Positions 1-8,454 are shown, numbered from the stretch's first letter. The stretch is 32,781 bases of DNA from UBA11373 sp046714175 (GCA_046714175.1 JBKKBI010000092.1:1-32781); one strand, 5' to 3'. Translations and numbers: made by a program. Notes: generated from the sequence alone by a model not told the origin.

Positions 1-231
1 CTCAGCACCGCGTGGGCGCAGACCGGCGCCACCACGGTCGAGGTGCGGGCCAACGGTCGTGTCATCGGAGTAGTCGACCGCGCCACCGCGGGCGGCGAGT
101 TTCCTCTACCGCGCCTCCGGCGGCTCGAGCTGAGTCTGCGCCCCACCGGCGACCGGCGCCACGTCGGCACCGGCATCGCCGCCCAAACATATCGGCTGCT
201 CGCACCTGTGCGCAGCATCGAGCTGCTCTGA
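1..231 (+). CDS. C-terminal fragment of an unrecognised protein
   Basis: An open frame enters from the left edge in frame 1 and ends at TGA 229-231, giving 76 residues with no start in the window. The fragment alternates short hydrophobic strands with Gly/Arg turns (for example VEVRANGRVIGVV near its start), suggesting a beta-rich domain end. I recognise no family and see no catalytic motif. It converges on dapE with a 9-bp gap and no evident terminator. It is kept because the frame stays open from the edge and the downstream gene is well fixed; a shadow frame cannot be fully excluded. Confidence 0.5.
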   Translation, partial: LSTAWAQTGATTVEVRANGRVIGVVDRATAGGEFPLPRLRRLELSLRPTGDRRHVGTGIAAQTYRLLAPVRSIELL

Positions 232-240
232 GGCCGGCCG

Positions 241-1266
241 TCAGCCCAAGAACTCTCGCATCACCGAGAAGCACTGCTCCATCGTCGCCACCGCCACGCT
301 CTCGTCGGCGCGATGCGCCAGAGTGACCTCGCCAGGCCCGTAGTTGACCGCGGCGAGGCCGCGCTCAGTGAGGCGAGCAACATCGGTCCATGCCGTCTTG
401 GCCGACACCACAGGAACGAGCGCCTTGAGCCGATCGAGGTGCGGGTTGGCTTCGGGGATCGGGGCTGCCGGGGCGCGATCGACGATCTCCACCCGGTCGG
501 CGGGGGCGCATGCCGCACGCACCAGCGCCTCGGCTTGTTCCATGGTGCGATCCGGGGGAAACCGGTGGTTGAGGTTCAGGGTGAACTTCGCCGGGATCAC
601 GTTGCGCGCCACCCCGCCGGAAGCGGTGGTGACGGCAAAGGTCTCCTTGAAGGTGAGTCCGCCGACGCTGACGTCGCGCCAGGCGCGCCGCTCGATGTCG
701 GCGAGCCAGGCCGCCGCCTTGGTGATGGCGTTCTCCCCCAGCCAGGGACGGGCGCTGTGTGCCGCGGTCCCGTGGAATTCGACGGTCGCATTGATCGCTC
801 CTTGACATCCCAACTGCAACTCGCCGTCGGTGGGTTCCATGACGATCGAGAATTCGGCTGTGAGCAGATCCGGAGCTTCGTCGAGCACCTGTTCCAGACC
901 GTTGTCCGCCGCCGGCCCCTCCTCGGCGTCGTAGAACACCCCCAACAGGTCGAACCCTTTGGGCGACGACTCCTCGAGCAGCGCGATCATCACCGCCAAA
1001 CCCGACTTCATGTCGCTGGCACCAAGACCGTGCACCCGGCCGTCCATCACCCGGGCGGGGAGATTGTCCTGCACCGGGACGGTGTCGAGGTGGCCGTACA
1101 GGGCGATCAGCGGCTTGCCAGTGCGCAGCCCGATAACGACCGAGTTCCCGATGATCCGCGGCTCGAGGTGGGAGAGGCGCTGCGCCACCGCATCGCGCAA
1201 CACCACCTCATCACCGGTGACCGAAGGAATGTCGATCAGCCAAACCAGGTCATCGACCAGGCTCAC
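241..1266 (-). CDS. dapE: Succinyl-diaminopimelate desuccinylase (M20 family)
   Basis: This enzyme hydrolyses N-succinyl-LL-2,6-diaminopimelate to LL-diaminopimelate and succinate, a late cytosolic step of lysine and peptidoglycan precursor synthesis. It is 341 residues long. M20 metallopeptidase landmarks are in order: LYGHLDTVP (His59, Asp61), GASDMKSG (Asp85) and the catalytic acid pair in DAEEGPA (Glu115/116), followed by the lid domain and a C-terminal HRADE metal-ligand His. The GTG start at 1264-1266 overlaps the dapD stop in a GTGA junction, indicating translational coupling. Reading further upstream in this frame only enters dapD out of frame. Context (dapC-dapD-dapE) supports DapE over other M20 amidohydrolases. 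Confidence 0.92.
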   Translation of the reverse strand: MSLVDDLVWLIDIPSVTGDEVVLRDAVAQRLSHLEPRIIGNSVVIGLRTGKPLIALYGHLDTVPVQDNLPARVMDGRVHGLGASDMKSGLAVMIALLEESSPKGFDLLGVFYDAEEGPAADNGLEQVLDEAPDLLTAEFSIVMEPTDGELQLGCQGAINATVEFHGTAAHSARPWLGENAITKAAAWLADIERRAWRDVSVGGLTFKETFAVTTASGGVARNVIPAKFTLNLNHRFPPDRTMEQAEALVRAACAPADRVEIVDRAPAAPIPEANPHLDRLKALVPVVSAKTAWTDVARLTERGLAAVNYGPGEVTLAHRADESVAVATMEQCFSVMREFLG

Positions 1267-2066
1267 GCCTGCACCCCGAACACGCGCAGTGCTTCGTTCA
1301 ACGAGGTCTTGCGATCGGTCGAGGCGGTGCGCTGGCCGATGATGAGAGCGCACTGCAACTCGTAGGTGCCGGCGGGGAATTGTTTGGGCCGGGTCCCCGG
1401 GATGACCACCGAGTTCGCCGGCACCCGGCCGCGATGCTCCAGCGGTTCGGGACCGGTGACATCGATGATCGGAGTCGAAGAGGTGATAGTGGTGTTGGCT
1501 CCGAGCACCGCGCCCTCCTCGACGATCACTCCCTCCACCAGGATGCAACGACTGCCGATGAACGCGCCGTCTTCGACGATGACGGGTCGCGCCGACGGGG
1601 GTTCCAGCACTCCCCCGATGCCGACACCTCCGGAGAGGTGGACGTCCTTTCCGATCTGCGCGCACGAGCCTACGGTGGCCCAGGTATCGACGAGGGTTCC
1701 GCTGCCCACCCGGGCCCCGATGTTGACGAAGGCCGGCATCACTACCACCCCGGGCTCGCAGAACGCCCCGTAGCGCACCACACCAGGGGGCACCACTCGC
1801 ACCCCGGCGGCGGCGAGGTTGTGCTTGGTGGGGATCTTGTCGTGGAACTCCAGCGGGCCGGCTTGCAACGTCTCCAAACCGGCGATGCGAAAGTAGAGCA
1901 GGATCGCCCGCTTCACCCACTCGTGGACGACCCATTCGCCGTCCACCTTTTCGGCGACCCGCAGTTCGCCACGGTCGAGAGCGGCGATGGTGTCGAATAT
2001 CGCGGTACGCGCCGCATCGAGGCGGCTCAGGTCGTCGAAGGCGGCATCGATCAGTTCCGCAGGCAC
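1263..2066 (-). CDS. dapD: 2,3,4,5-tetrahydropyridine-2,6-dicarboxylate N-succinyltransferase
   Basis: DapD transfers succinyl from succinyl-CoA to tetrahydrodipicolinate. The 267-residue protein has a helical N-terminal domain and then the left-handed beta-helix hexapeptide region, with VNIGARVGSGTLVDTWATVG, SCAQIGKDVHLSGGVGIGG and FIGSRCILVEGVIVEEG. These blocks match the E. coli-type (~274 aa) enzyme rather than the longer, divergent mycobacterial DapD. The GTG start at 2064-2066 is preceded by a GAGGTGG-like ribosome-binding site and overlaps the 3' end of dapC by 16 bp. The stop overlaps the dapE start by 4 bp. Middle gene of a dapC-dapD-dapE operon. Confidence 0.93.
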   Translation of the reverse strand: MPAELIDAAFDDLSRLDAARTAIFDTIAALDRGELRVAEKVDGEWVVHEWVKRAILLYFRIAGLETLQAGPLEFHDKIPTKHNLAAAGVRVVPPGVVRYGAFCEPGVVVMPAFVNIGARVGSGTLVDTWATVGSCAQIGKDVHLSGGVGIGGVLEPPSARPVIVEDGAFIGSRCILVEGVIVEEGAVLGANTTITSSTPIIDVTGPEPLEHRGRVPANSVVIPGTRPKQFPAGTYELQCALIIGQRTASTDRKTSLNEALRVFGVQA

Positions 2067-3196
2067 GAAGCCACCACCTCGGCCGCGTCGGAGCACTCCG
2101 CCAGCGTTGGCACCAGGGCGAGCCGGATGTGGCCCTCGCCGCCGGGTCCGAAAGCCCGTCCAGGGGAAACGACTACACCCTTCTCCAGGAGTCGTTTGGT
2201 GGCGGCGACGTCGTCGCCGACCTCGACCCAGAGGTACAGCCCGGCCGCCGAACCGACGATGCGAATCCCGTCTTCCTCCAGTTTGGCGCGGAGCACCCGT
2301 CGCTTGGCGGTAAAGATGTCACGACGCACGGCCACATGCTCGTCGTCCGCCCACGCCACTGCCGCCGCCTTCTGCACGAACTCGGGCGAAGCGACTCCCA
2401 CCGAGGAACGCAGCGACTTGATCGCGGCGATGGCTTCGGGGTCCCCGACGATGGCACCGCTGCGGTACCCCGTCATGCCGGACCGCTTCGAACAGGAGAA
2501 CATGGCGAGCACGCCCGGTGATCCCGGTCCGGCCACCTCCAGCGCGGAATGCGGCGGCTCATCGCCCTCATAGAGGTCGATGTACGGCTCATCGGAGATC
2601 AACAGCGTGCCGTGCTCCCGGCACGCCTCATACAGAACGCGGATGTCTGCGAGCGATGCCACCGCCCCGGTGGGATTGTGCGGCGAACACGTCCACACCA
2701 GCCGAAGGCGGGACCAGGCATCGGCGGGAACATCGCTGGCGCGCAGCACGAAGTCGCCCTGAAGGCGGACCCCGATCGCCTCTCCCCCGGCGAACCGGAT
2801 CCCCCGTTCGTGGATCGGGTAGCCGGGGGTGGCGAACAATCCGGCGTCCCTGCGGTCGCGGTCGATGAAGGCGAGCGGGGTGGTGAAGATCCCCTCTTTG
2901 ACGCCGGATACCGGGACGATCTGGGTCGCCGAATCCACCTCCACCCCGAAGCGCCGCTTCACGTAGCCCGCTACGGCTTCACGCAGCGCAGTCAAACCGG
3001 CGACGGTCGGGTACTGCGATACCTCGGGCACCGCATCGCGTAACGCCTGACGGATGAACTCGGGGGTGGGCTCACGCGGGTCGCCGATGGAGAAGTCGAT
3101 GAGGCGCTCCCCGGCGTCTCGCATCTGGCGCGCCACATTCTGGATCTCGGCAATCGGATAGTCGCCCAAGGCGGCCAGCACGGGGTTCAATCGCAC
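2051..3196 (-). CDS. dapC: Succinyldiaminopimelate transaminase (class I/II aminotransferase)
   Basis: A PLP-dependent fold-type I aminotransferase of 381 residues. The PLP lysine lies in MFSCSKRSGMTGYRSG, the Asn-Pro pocket in CSPHNPTGA, and SDEPYIDLY carries the Asp that contacts the pyridine nitrogen. Position as first gene before dapD and dapE argues that it makes N-succinyl-2-amino-6-oxopimelate and the LL-amino product interconvert, rather than acting on aspartate. I chose GTG 3194-3196 because a TATCGT box (3204-3209, minus strand) lies exactly 7 nt upstream, the same geometry as many other genes here. An in-frame GTG four codons earlier is the alternative. Confidence 0.85.
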   Translation of the reverse strand: MRLNPVLAALGDYPIAEIQNVARQMRDAGERLIDFSIGDPREPTPEFIRQALRDAVPEVSQYPTVAGLTALREAVAGYVKRRFGVEVDSATQIVPVSGVKEGIFTTPLAFIDRDRRDAGLFATPGYPIHERGIRFAGGEAIGVRLQGDFVLRASDVPADAWSRLRLVWTCSPHNPTGAVASLADIRVLYEACREHGTLLISDEPYIDLYEGDEPPHSALEVAGPGSPGVLAMFSCSKRSGMTGYRSGAIVGDPEAIAAIKSLRSSVGVASPEFVQKAAAVAWADDEHVAVRRDIFTAKRRVLRAKLEEDGIRIVGSAAGLYLWVEVGDDVAATKRLLEKGVVVSPGRAFGPGGEGHIRLALVPTLAECSDAAEVVASCLRN

Positions 3197-3203
3197 AGGA
3201 CCC

Positions 3204-3209
3204 ACGATA
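3204..3209 (-). promoter_or_regulatory. -10 box of the dap operon, leaderless type
   Basis: Minus-strand TATCGT ends 7 nt before the dapC GTG, so transcription would start at or next to the start codon. No Shine-Dalgarno sequence is visible. Inference from spacing and from repetition of this layout at other genes in the window. Confidence 0.5.
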
Positions 3210-3225
3210 GGCCACGGTGCCCGAC

Positions 3226-3298
<73 letters not shown>

Positions 3299-3303
3299 CC
3301 CCT

Positions 3304-3309
3304 ACCCTC
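3304..3309 (+). promoter_or_regulatory. -10 box of the 3315 gene, leaderless type
   Basis: TACCCT lies 5 nt before the GTG at 3315 and directly follows the CATCCGG array, which occupies the position of a -35 element. No ribosome-binding site is present. Confidence 0.45.
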
Positions 3310-3314
3310 TCCTT

Positions 3315-3719
3315 GTGGACTCCCGCCAGCAGCGCATCCTCTTCATCGCCCTGTCCGTCGCCCTGGCGGCGATGCTGGCGATCGCGGTGCTCGCCTATCC
3401 GTCCGGCGGGCCGGACTCGCTTCCCGAGCCGCTGGAGACCGTGTCTCCCGCCCCGGGCTCGATCGTCGTTGCCCAGACCGAGATCGTGATCGAGTTCCCT
3501 GCTGGCTACGAAGCGAGCCTGGTGGTGGACGGCATCCCCATCCCCGCCCACGAAGTGGTGGTGATCGAAGCCACCGGCACGGTGCGCTGGCGCCCCGGGC
3601 CCGAGAGTGTGATCTACGCCTTTGAACCGGGCGAACACAGCGTGGAGGTGTCGTGGGACCGCCGTCCCGGGAGCCAACCCGACCCTGGCGTCTACGCCTG
3701 GACCTTTCGGGTCACCTGA
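3315..3719 (+). CDS. Small membrane-anchored extracytoplasmic protein
   Basis: A 134-residue protein with a short basic N-terminus (DSRQQR), one strong hydrophobic segment at about residues 8-28, a Pro/Gly-rich linker, and a C-terminal beta-rich region of roughly 90 residues. That region includes SPAPGSIVVAQTEIVIEFP and ends in DPGVYAWTFRVT, reminiscent of Ig-like or cell-surface beta-sandwich modules. A single-pass, outside-facing protein is likely; I cannot name a family. The GTG start follows a TACCCT box by 5 nt. Its last 8 bp overlap the 3' end of the convergent acetyltransferase gene. Confidence 0.7.
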   Translation: MDSRQQRILFIALSVALAAMLAIAVLAYPSGGPDSLPEPLETVSPAPGSIVVAQTEIVIEFPAGYEASLVVDGIPIPAHEVVVIEATGTVRWRPGPESVIYAFEPGEHSVEVSWDRRPGSQPDPGVYAWTFRVT

Positions 3720-4392
3720 GATCCGCGAGGCCGATGGTCGGTTTCCCCGCCGCATCGCGGGGAATCTCATACAGCCACGACGCCAGCGACTTGCTAACCG
3801 CGGTCCATTCCGCGTCGGTGATGGAGTACCAGGCGGTATCGCGATTGCGGCCCTTGACGATCATGTGGTTGCGGAACACACCCTCGAACGTGAACCCGAG
3901 CCGCACCGCCGCGGCACGTGAGCGGACATTGAGAGCATCGCACTTCCACTCCATCCGCCGGCACGATAGGCCCTCGAAGCCCTCCCGCAGCATCAGGTAA
4001 GCGGCCTCGGTGTTCGCGGTCGTGTGCTGCGAACCCGGGGCGTACCAAATGTGTCCGATCTCGGCGCGGCGATGTAGGGCGTCGCGACTCATCAACGCCG
4101 CCATTCCGATCGGCCGCCCCGCGGAAACCACGGTCCACCAAAAGGGATCGGCGGAGGCAAGGGTTCCGTCTACCCAGACGCCCATCGCGGCCGCGTCCGG
4201 CCACGGTCCGTATCCGAGATAGGCCCACACCGCCTCCCGGTCGGGGGTCCCGTGAGTGGCCGTGAACAGGACGGGGCCGTCACCGGGCTCGGGGCGCCGT
4301 AGCGTGACATCGCGCCCGGTGATCAATGGAGCCGGCTCCACCGCCGGTGCCGAGACCGCCGCTACCTCCTCGCCCCGAGGGAGGTCGATCAC
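3712..4392 (-). CDS. GNAT-family N-acetyltransferase (RimJ/RimL-like)
   Basis: A 226-residue protein resembling RimJ/RimL-type GNAT enzymes, which acetylate protein N-termini or small amines with acetyl-CoA. Visible features are the N-terminal TLRRPEPGDGPVLFTA strand-helix, the AEIGHIWYAPGSQHTTANTE acetyl-CoA region, and the late helix-strand block ALNVRSRAAAVRLGFTFEG with the usual LGF-x-x-EG ending. The first ~30 residues (Ala/Pro/Glu-rich) are an extra tail. The GTG start overlaps the stop of the upstream USP-CBS gene in a GTGA junction, so the two are probably co-transcribed. The substrate cannot be inferred. Confidence 0.82.
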   Translation of the reverse strand: MIDLPRGEEVAAVSAPAVEPAPLITGRDVTLRRPEPGDGPVLFTATHGTPDREAVWAYLGYGPWPDAAAMGVWVDGTLASADPFWWTVVSAGRPIGMAALMSRDALHRRAEIGHIWYAPGSQHTTANTEAAYLMLREGFEGLSCRRMEWKCDALNVRSRAAAVRLGFTFEGVFRNHMIVKGRNRDTAWYSITDAEWTAVSKSLASWLYEIPRDAAGKPTIGLADLR

Positions 4393-5264
4393 CGGCTGAT
4401 CACGCCCCGCAACCGCCCATCACCATCGACGACCGGCACCGGATCGAATTCGGGGCTCATCCGTTCCAGGTCGGCCACCGCCGCATCGTCACGCACCGAG
4501 ATCGGCGGCACGATCACATCTCCAACCGTCTGGGCGGGAGACGCCCCTTCGAGCGCGGTCCGGAGGACGATCCCGACCAGCCGTCCATCGTCGACCACTG
4601 GTGCCGAGGCGGTGGTCAGAATCCGACGCGCCTCGCGCACCGGCATCGCCGGACCGAACGCCAGGCCCTCCGTCATCACCTGAAAGCATCTCGTCGGAGC
4701 ACGGCGCACCACAATCGCCCCGGCCGAAGCGCGCACCACCAGCCTGCGACCGGGCCCGAAGAACTGCCGCTGCATCCACGAGCCACCGGGAGCACCGACG
4801 ACGAGAAGCGACCCGGCGGGAAGCCCGGCCACCAGGCTCCGGGCACTGTCGGCGCGCACCACCTTGGCGGGCAGGTCTGGCGCCACAACTCCCACCTCGG
4901 CCAGCATCGCCTCGGCAGAATCGTCTTCACCCGGGGAGCGCGAAGCCGAAGCCAGCGAAGCCGTGACCTGCAGCGCCTGACCGAGCCGATCGGCCACCGC
5001 CGCAGCCAGGGCGGAATGGGGACCACCCCCGACCGCGGCGACGATGCCGGTGACCGAGGCCGCCCGGTAGTCGTGCGGCACCGCCACGCTCACTAGGCCG
5101 AATGAGGTCAGCTTGCGAGCCACCAAGACGTCGGCCCTAGCCCGCAGGCAGGCGGCGCGCAGGTCACCCTCGACTTGCGCGGCGTCGCCCAGCGCCGGTC
5201 CCAACTCGCGGCACCCATCGCCACGGGTCCACAGCACCCGCCAATCCCGGTCTAGTAGCGTCAC
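4389..5264 (-). CDS. Universal-stress-protein-like domain fused to a CBS pair
   Basis: A 291-residue cytosolic protein. Roughly residues 40-185 look like a USP (UspA-type) alpha/beta domain, with VSVAVPHDYRAAS, ADSARSLVAGLPAGSLLVVG and the ending GAIVVRRAP. About 190-291 form a CBS-domain pair, with VREARRILTTASAPVVDDG, RLVGIVLRTALEG, ISVRDDAAVADLERM and VPVVDGDGRLRGVISR. CBS pairs usually bind adenine nucleotides, so this is probably an energy- or stress-sensing protein. The USP part lacks an obvious GxxGx9GS ATP loop, so nucleotide binding there is uncertain. The start has only a weak ribosome-binding site, and a tiny leaderless ORF precedes it. It couples to the downstream acetyltransferase. 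Confidence 0.72.
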   Translation of the reverse strand: MTLLDRDWRVLWTRGDGCRELGPALGDAAQVEGDLRAACLRARADVLVARKLTSFGLVSVAVPHDYRAASVTGIVAAVGGGPHSALAAAVADRLGQALQVTASLASASRSPGEDDSAEAMLAEVGVVAPDLPAKVVRADSARSLVAGLPAGSLLVVGAPGGSWMQRQFFGPGRRLVVRASAGAIVVRRAPTRCFQVMTEGLAFGPAMPVREARRILTTASAPVVDDGRLVGIVLRTALEGASPAQTVGDVIVPPISVRDDAAVADLERMSPEFDPVPVVDGDGRLRGVISR

Positions 5265-5280
5265 GCCGCGACCACCCTGC

Positions 5281-5313
5281 TCACGGCGACTCCCCGAGGG
5301 GCGGGATGGGCAC
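5281..5313 (-). CDS. Possible leaderless 10-codon upstream ORF
   Basis: Minus-strand TAGGTT (5321-5326) is followed after 7 nt by GTG 5311-5313, opening a 10-codon frame (VPIPPLGESP, initiator Met) that stops 16 bp before the USP-CBS start. The box-to-start spacing equals that of the leaderless genes nearby. It could be a leader peptide controlling the USP-CBS gene, or just an unused codon in a 5' leader. Confidence 0.3.
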   Translation of the reverse strand: MPIPPLGESP

Positions 5314-5371
5314 GGCGCTCAACCTAGCAACGGTGCACCCAGTCCGAGCGCCCACGGGCAGGTCGCGAAGG

Positions 5372-7393
5372 TCAGCCGAGCGCGTGACGACCCCTGGTGA
5401 GGAGGGTGGCGAAGAGCGACTCGTCCACGATCGGAATCCCCAGCTCACCGGCCCTCTCGATCTTGGCAGCACCTGGAGACTCCCCGGCTACCACCGCGGT
5501 GGTCTTGGCCGAGACGGAGGAGGTCACCTTGCCGCCGCGCTCCTCCACCGCCACCCGGGCCTCATCGCGCGAATAGCCGGCAAGGGTCCCGGTGATGACC
5601 ACGGTGATCCCGGTGAGCAAACCACCGTCGACACCCGCGGAACCGGACTCGGAGAGATCGACGCCTCCGGCCGCGAGGCGCTCCACCAGGCGGCGATTGC
5701 GCGGATCCCCACACCATGCCCGCACCGATTGCACGATCTCGGGGCCGACGCCGGCGATCGAACCGATGTCTTCGGCGGACGCATCGAGCAACGCGTCCAG
5801 CGAGCGAAAACGGCGGGCCAGGGCGCGAGCTACGGTGCCTCCGACGAGTGGGATGCCCAGAGCGGTGATCACCCGAGCGAGTGGGCGATGCCGCGCCGCT
5901 TCGATCGACGCCATGAGGTTCCGCACCGACACCTCGCCCCACCCCTCCAACCCGAGCAGCAGTTTCGGGTCGAGTGTGAATAGGTCGGCCGGATCGGTGA
6001 TCCAACCCTGCGACAGCAGCGTGTCGATGGTCTTGAAACCCAAACCCTCGATATCCATTCCCCCCCGGCCCGCGAAGTGAAACAGATACTCCCGGAGCCG
6101 TACCGGACAGGAGAAGCCTCCGGTGCAACGCGCCACTGCCTCCCCATCGATGCGCACGATCGGGTTGCCGCAGAACGGGCAGGTGTTGGGCATGCGCCAC
6201 TTGCGCTCCTTGCCGGTGCGCAGCGAGACCACCGGGCCGACCACTTCCGGGATGACGTCTCCGGCACGCCGCACCACGACGGTGTCGCCGATGCGGAGGT
6301 CCTTGCGAGCCACTTCGTCCTGGTTGTGCAGGGTGGCGTTGGTGACGGTTGCCCCGCCGACGAACACCGGCTCCAACACCGCGTACGGAGTCACCGCTCC
6401 CGTGCGACCCACGTTGATCTCGATAGAACGCAATCGAGTCGTGCGCTCCTCCGGGGGAAACTTGTAGGCAACCGCCCAGCGCGGCGACTTGGCGGTGAAT
6501 CCGAGCTCGGCCTGCTCGGGCAGTGCGTCGACCTTTATCACCACGCCATCGGTCTGATAACCGAGGTCGTGCCGGCGCTGCAACGCCCGAGCAACATACG
6601 CGATCACCCCGTCGATGTCGGTGCAATGCTGCGATTCCACATTGACCGGAAACCCTGCGGTGCGCAGCCACTCCAAACTCTCGGTGTGAGAGGAAAAGCG
6701 CAACTGACCCTGCAGGAATCCGACCTGATAGGTCCACAACGACAGTCGCCGTGAGGCTGTGACGGCCGGGTCCTTCTGCCGCACGGCGCCGGCGGCCGCG
6801 TTGCGAGGGTTTACGAAAGACCGGTCCTCTGCGGCCCGTTGGGTGCGATTCAGTTCGGCGAAGGCGGCATCCGTCATGTAGACCTCGCCGCGCACCTCCA
6901 CGACCTCGGGAACCCGTTTGCCGAACATGACGAGTGGCAACTGCGCCAGGGTGCGCAGGTTGACCGTCACATCCTCGCCGGTCACCCCGTCGCCACGAGT
7001 GGCGCCCCGCACGTATCTGCCTCTTTCGTAGGTCAGGGACACCGCGATCCCATCGATCTTGAGCTCGCAGGCGTACCCGGCAGGGGCGTGACCCAGCCCG
7101 CGCCCCAGCCGCGCTTCCCAGGCCCTGAGCGCGTCCTCCGACTCCACGTTGTCCAGCGAAAACATGCGCTGCCGATGGGTCACCGGGGCGAACGACAGCC
7201 CTGGAACCTCTCCGACACGGCGCGTGGGAGAGTTCTCGCTCACCAAAGCAGGGTTGGCCGCCTCCAGCGCCTCCAACTCTCGATACAGCGCGTCGTAGTC
7301 CGCGTCCGAGATCTCGGGCTCATCGAGCACGTGGTAACGATGCGAGTGATGCTGCAGCAGCCGCCGCAGTTCCTCGGCGCGCTTGCGGCTCAC
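5372..7393 (-). CDS. ligA: NAD-dependent DNA ligase
   Basis: LigA seals nicks with NAD+ as adenylyl donor in replication and repair. The 673-residue protein has every expected module. The Ia domain binds NMN (about 1-70). The adenylation domain has Lys112 in ELKIDGIAVS, GATRGDGVTGEDVT and NPRNAAAGAVRQ. Next come an OB fold, the zinc-finger cysteines in CPFCGNP and RCTGGFSCP, helix-hairpin-helix repeats (ALGIPLVGGTVARALA, IAGVGPEIVQSV) and a C-terminal BRCT domain (TVVITGTLAGYSRDEA). The GTG start at 7391-7393 overlaps the mnmA stop by 4 bp. The same frame stays open for hundreds of codons upstream, but that part reads mnmA out of frame. Confidence 0.96.
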   Translation of the reverse strand: MSRKRAEELRRLLQHHSHRYHVLDEPEISDADYDALYRELEALEAANPALVSENSPTRRVGEVPGLSFAPVTHRQRMFSLDNVESEDALRAWEARLGRGLGHAPAGYACELKIDGIAVSLTYERGRYVRGATRGDGVTGEDVTVNLRTLAQLPLVMFGKRVPEVVEVRGEVYMTDAAFAELNRTQRAAEDRSFVNPRNAAAGAVRQKDPAVTASRRLSLWTYQVGFLQGQLRFSSHTESLEWLRTAGFPVNVESQHCTDIDGVIAYVARALQRRHDLGYQTDGVVIKVDALPEQAELGFTAKSPRWAVAYKFPPEERTTRLRSIEINVGRTGAVTPYAVLEPVFVGGATVTNATLHNQDEVARKDLRIGDTVVVRRAGDVIPEVVGPVVSLRTGKERKWRMPNTCPFCGNPIVRIDGEAVARCTGGFSCPVRLREYLFHFAGRGGMDIEGLGFKTIDTLLSQGWITDPADLFTLDPKLLLGLEGWGEVSVRNLMASIEAARHRPLARVITALGIPLVGGTVARALARRFRSLDALLDASAEDIGSIAGVGPEIVQSVRAWCGDPRNRRLVERLAAGGVDLSESGSAGVDGGLLTGITVVITGTLAGYSRDEARVAVEERGGKVTSSVSAKTTAVVAGESPGAAKIERAGELGIPIVDESLFATLLTRGRHALG

Positions 7394-8454
7394 GCCGCCT
7401 CCGTGGCGACGATCGTCCCTCCACCCAGCACCTCTTCCCCGTCGTACCACACCGCCGACTGGCCGGGGGCCACCGCCTCCTGCGGGGTGTCGAAACCCAC
7501 GCGCCAGCCGTCGCCCTCCGCGTGGAGACGAGCGGCCACCGGACGGGCGCGATACCGGACCTTGACCCCGACGCGCCGACCGGAACGAACCGGGCCGGAG
7601 ACGAAACTCGCCCCCGCCACCAAGAACGATGCGACTGCCAACGCGGTGCGCGGGCCGACGCGCACAGTCGCCGTCGCCGGCTCCACCGCAATCACATAAC
7701 GGGCCTCCCCGACCGCAACGCCGAGACCGCGGCGCTGGCCGACGGTGAACCCCGCCACCCCGTCGTGGGATCCGACCACGGCTCCCGACTCGTCCACCAC
7801 CACCCCGGGACGCCGGATCTCCGGAAGGCGTTCGCTCAAGAAGCTGCGGTAGTCGCCGGCGACGAAGCACAGATCCTGGCTGTCGGGTTTGGCCGCAGTC
7901 CGCAGCCCGAGACGGGTGGCGTGTTCCCGCACCTCGGTCTTGGTGAGCGCTCCGATGGGAAAACGCACTCTCGCCAGGTCTGCCGCCGACAGCATGTGGA
8001 GCACATACGACTGGTCCTTGGCCGGATCGACGGCGGTGAGCAGCACCGGCGCGCCCCGTCGGTCCCCCACCCGCGCATAGTGCCCGGTCACCAGGACGTC
8101 GCAGCCCAGCGGCGCCACCCGCCCGAGCAGGGCGCCGAAACGCACGCGACGGTTGCACTCGATGCACGGATTGGGTGTCAGCCCGGCGGCGTATCCCGCC
8201 ACGAAGCGATCGACGACCTCGGCGGTGAACTCGGCGGAGTGGTCGAGCACGTAGTGGCGGATGCCGAGACTGGTGGCAACGCGGCGCGCATCCTCAGCAT
8301 CGGCCACTGTGCAGCACCCCGCGGTGGGCAGGCTGCCGTCGGGCGCCACCCACTGCTTCAGGGTCACACCGATCACCTCATGGCCCGCCTCGACCATGAG
8401 CGCGGCGGCCACGCTGCTATCCACCCCTCCCGACATCGCCACCAGAGCCCTCAT
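7390..8454 (-). CDS. mnmA: tRNA-specific 2-thiouridylase
   Basis: MnmA adenylates and thiolates U34 of glutamate, glutamine and lysine tRNAs, taking sulfur that originates at a cysteine desulfurase. It is 354 residues. The PP-loop SGGVDSS is at residues 8-14, the first catalytic Cys97 lies in TPNPCIECN, and the second, Cys196, in DSQDLCFVAG. GHYAR and KDQSYVLHML are family-typical, and a C-terminal beta-barrel follows. The extra Cys pair near residue 47 (AGCCTVADAEDARRVA) also occurs in other bacterial MnmA. It overlaps the desulfurase gene (ATGA) and ligA (GTGA), placing sulfur donor and acceptor in one operon. Confidence 0.96.
   Translation of the reverse strand: MRALVAMSGGVDSSVAAALMVEAGHEVIGVTLKQWVAPDGSLPTAGCCTVADAEDARRVATSLGIRHYVLDHSAEFTAEVVDRFVAGYAAGLTPNPCIECNRRVRFGALLGRVAPLGCDVLVTGHYARVGDRRGAPVLLTAVDPAKDQSYVLHMLSAADLARVRFPIGALTKTEVREHATRLGLRTAAKPDSQDLCFVAGDYRSFLSERLPEIRRPGVVVDESGAVVGSHDGVAGFTVGQRRGLGVAVGEARYVIAVEPATATVRVGPRTALAVASFLVAGASFVSGPVRSGRRVGVKVRYRARPVAARLHAEGDGWRVGFDTPQEAVAPGQSAVWYDGEEVLGGGTIVATEAA

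Noticed and set aside
241..1935. A 564-codon minus-strand open frame that looks like a dapE fusion
   Set aside because: Upstream of 1266 the frame reads dapD out of frame as Arg/Gly-rich low-information sequence. The GTGA junction at 1263-1266 gives the real start.
5372..8167. A 931-codon open frame suggesting a long N-terminal extension of ligA
   Set aside because: The part beyond 7393 is mnmA read in another frame and shows no domain. LigA from GTG 7391-7393 has a complete normal N-terminus.
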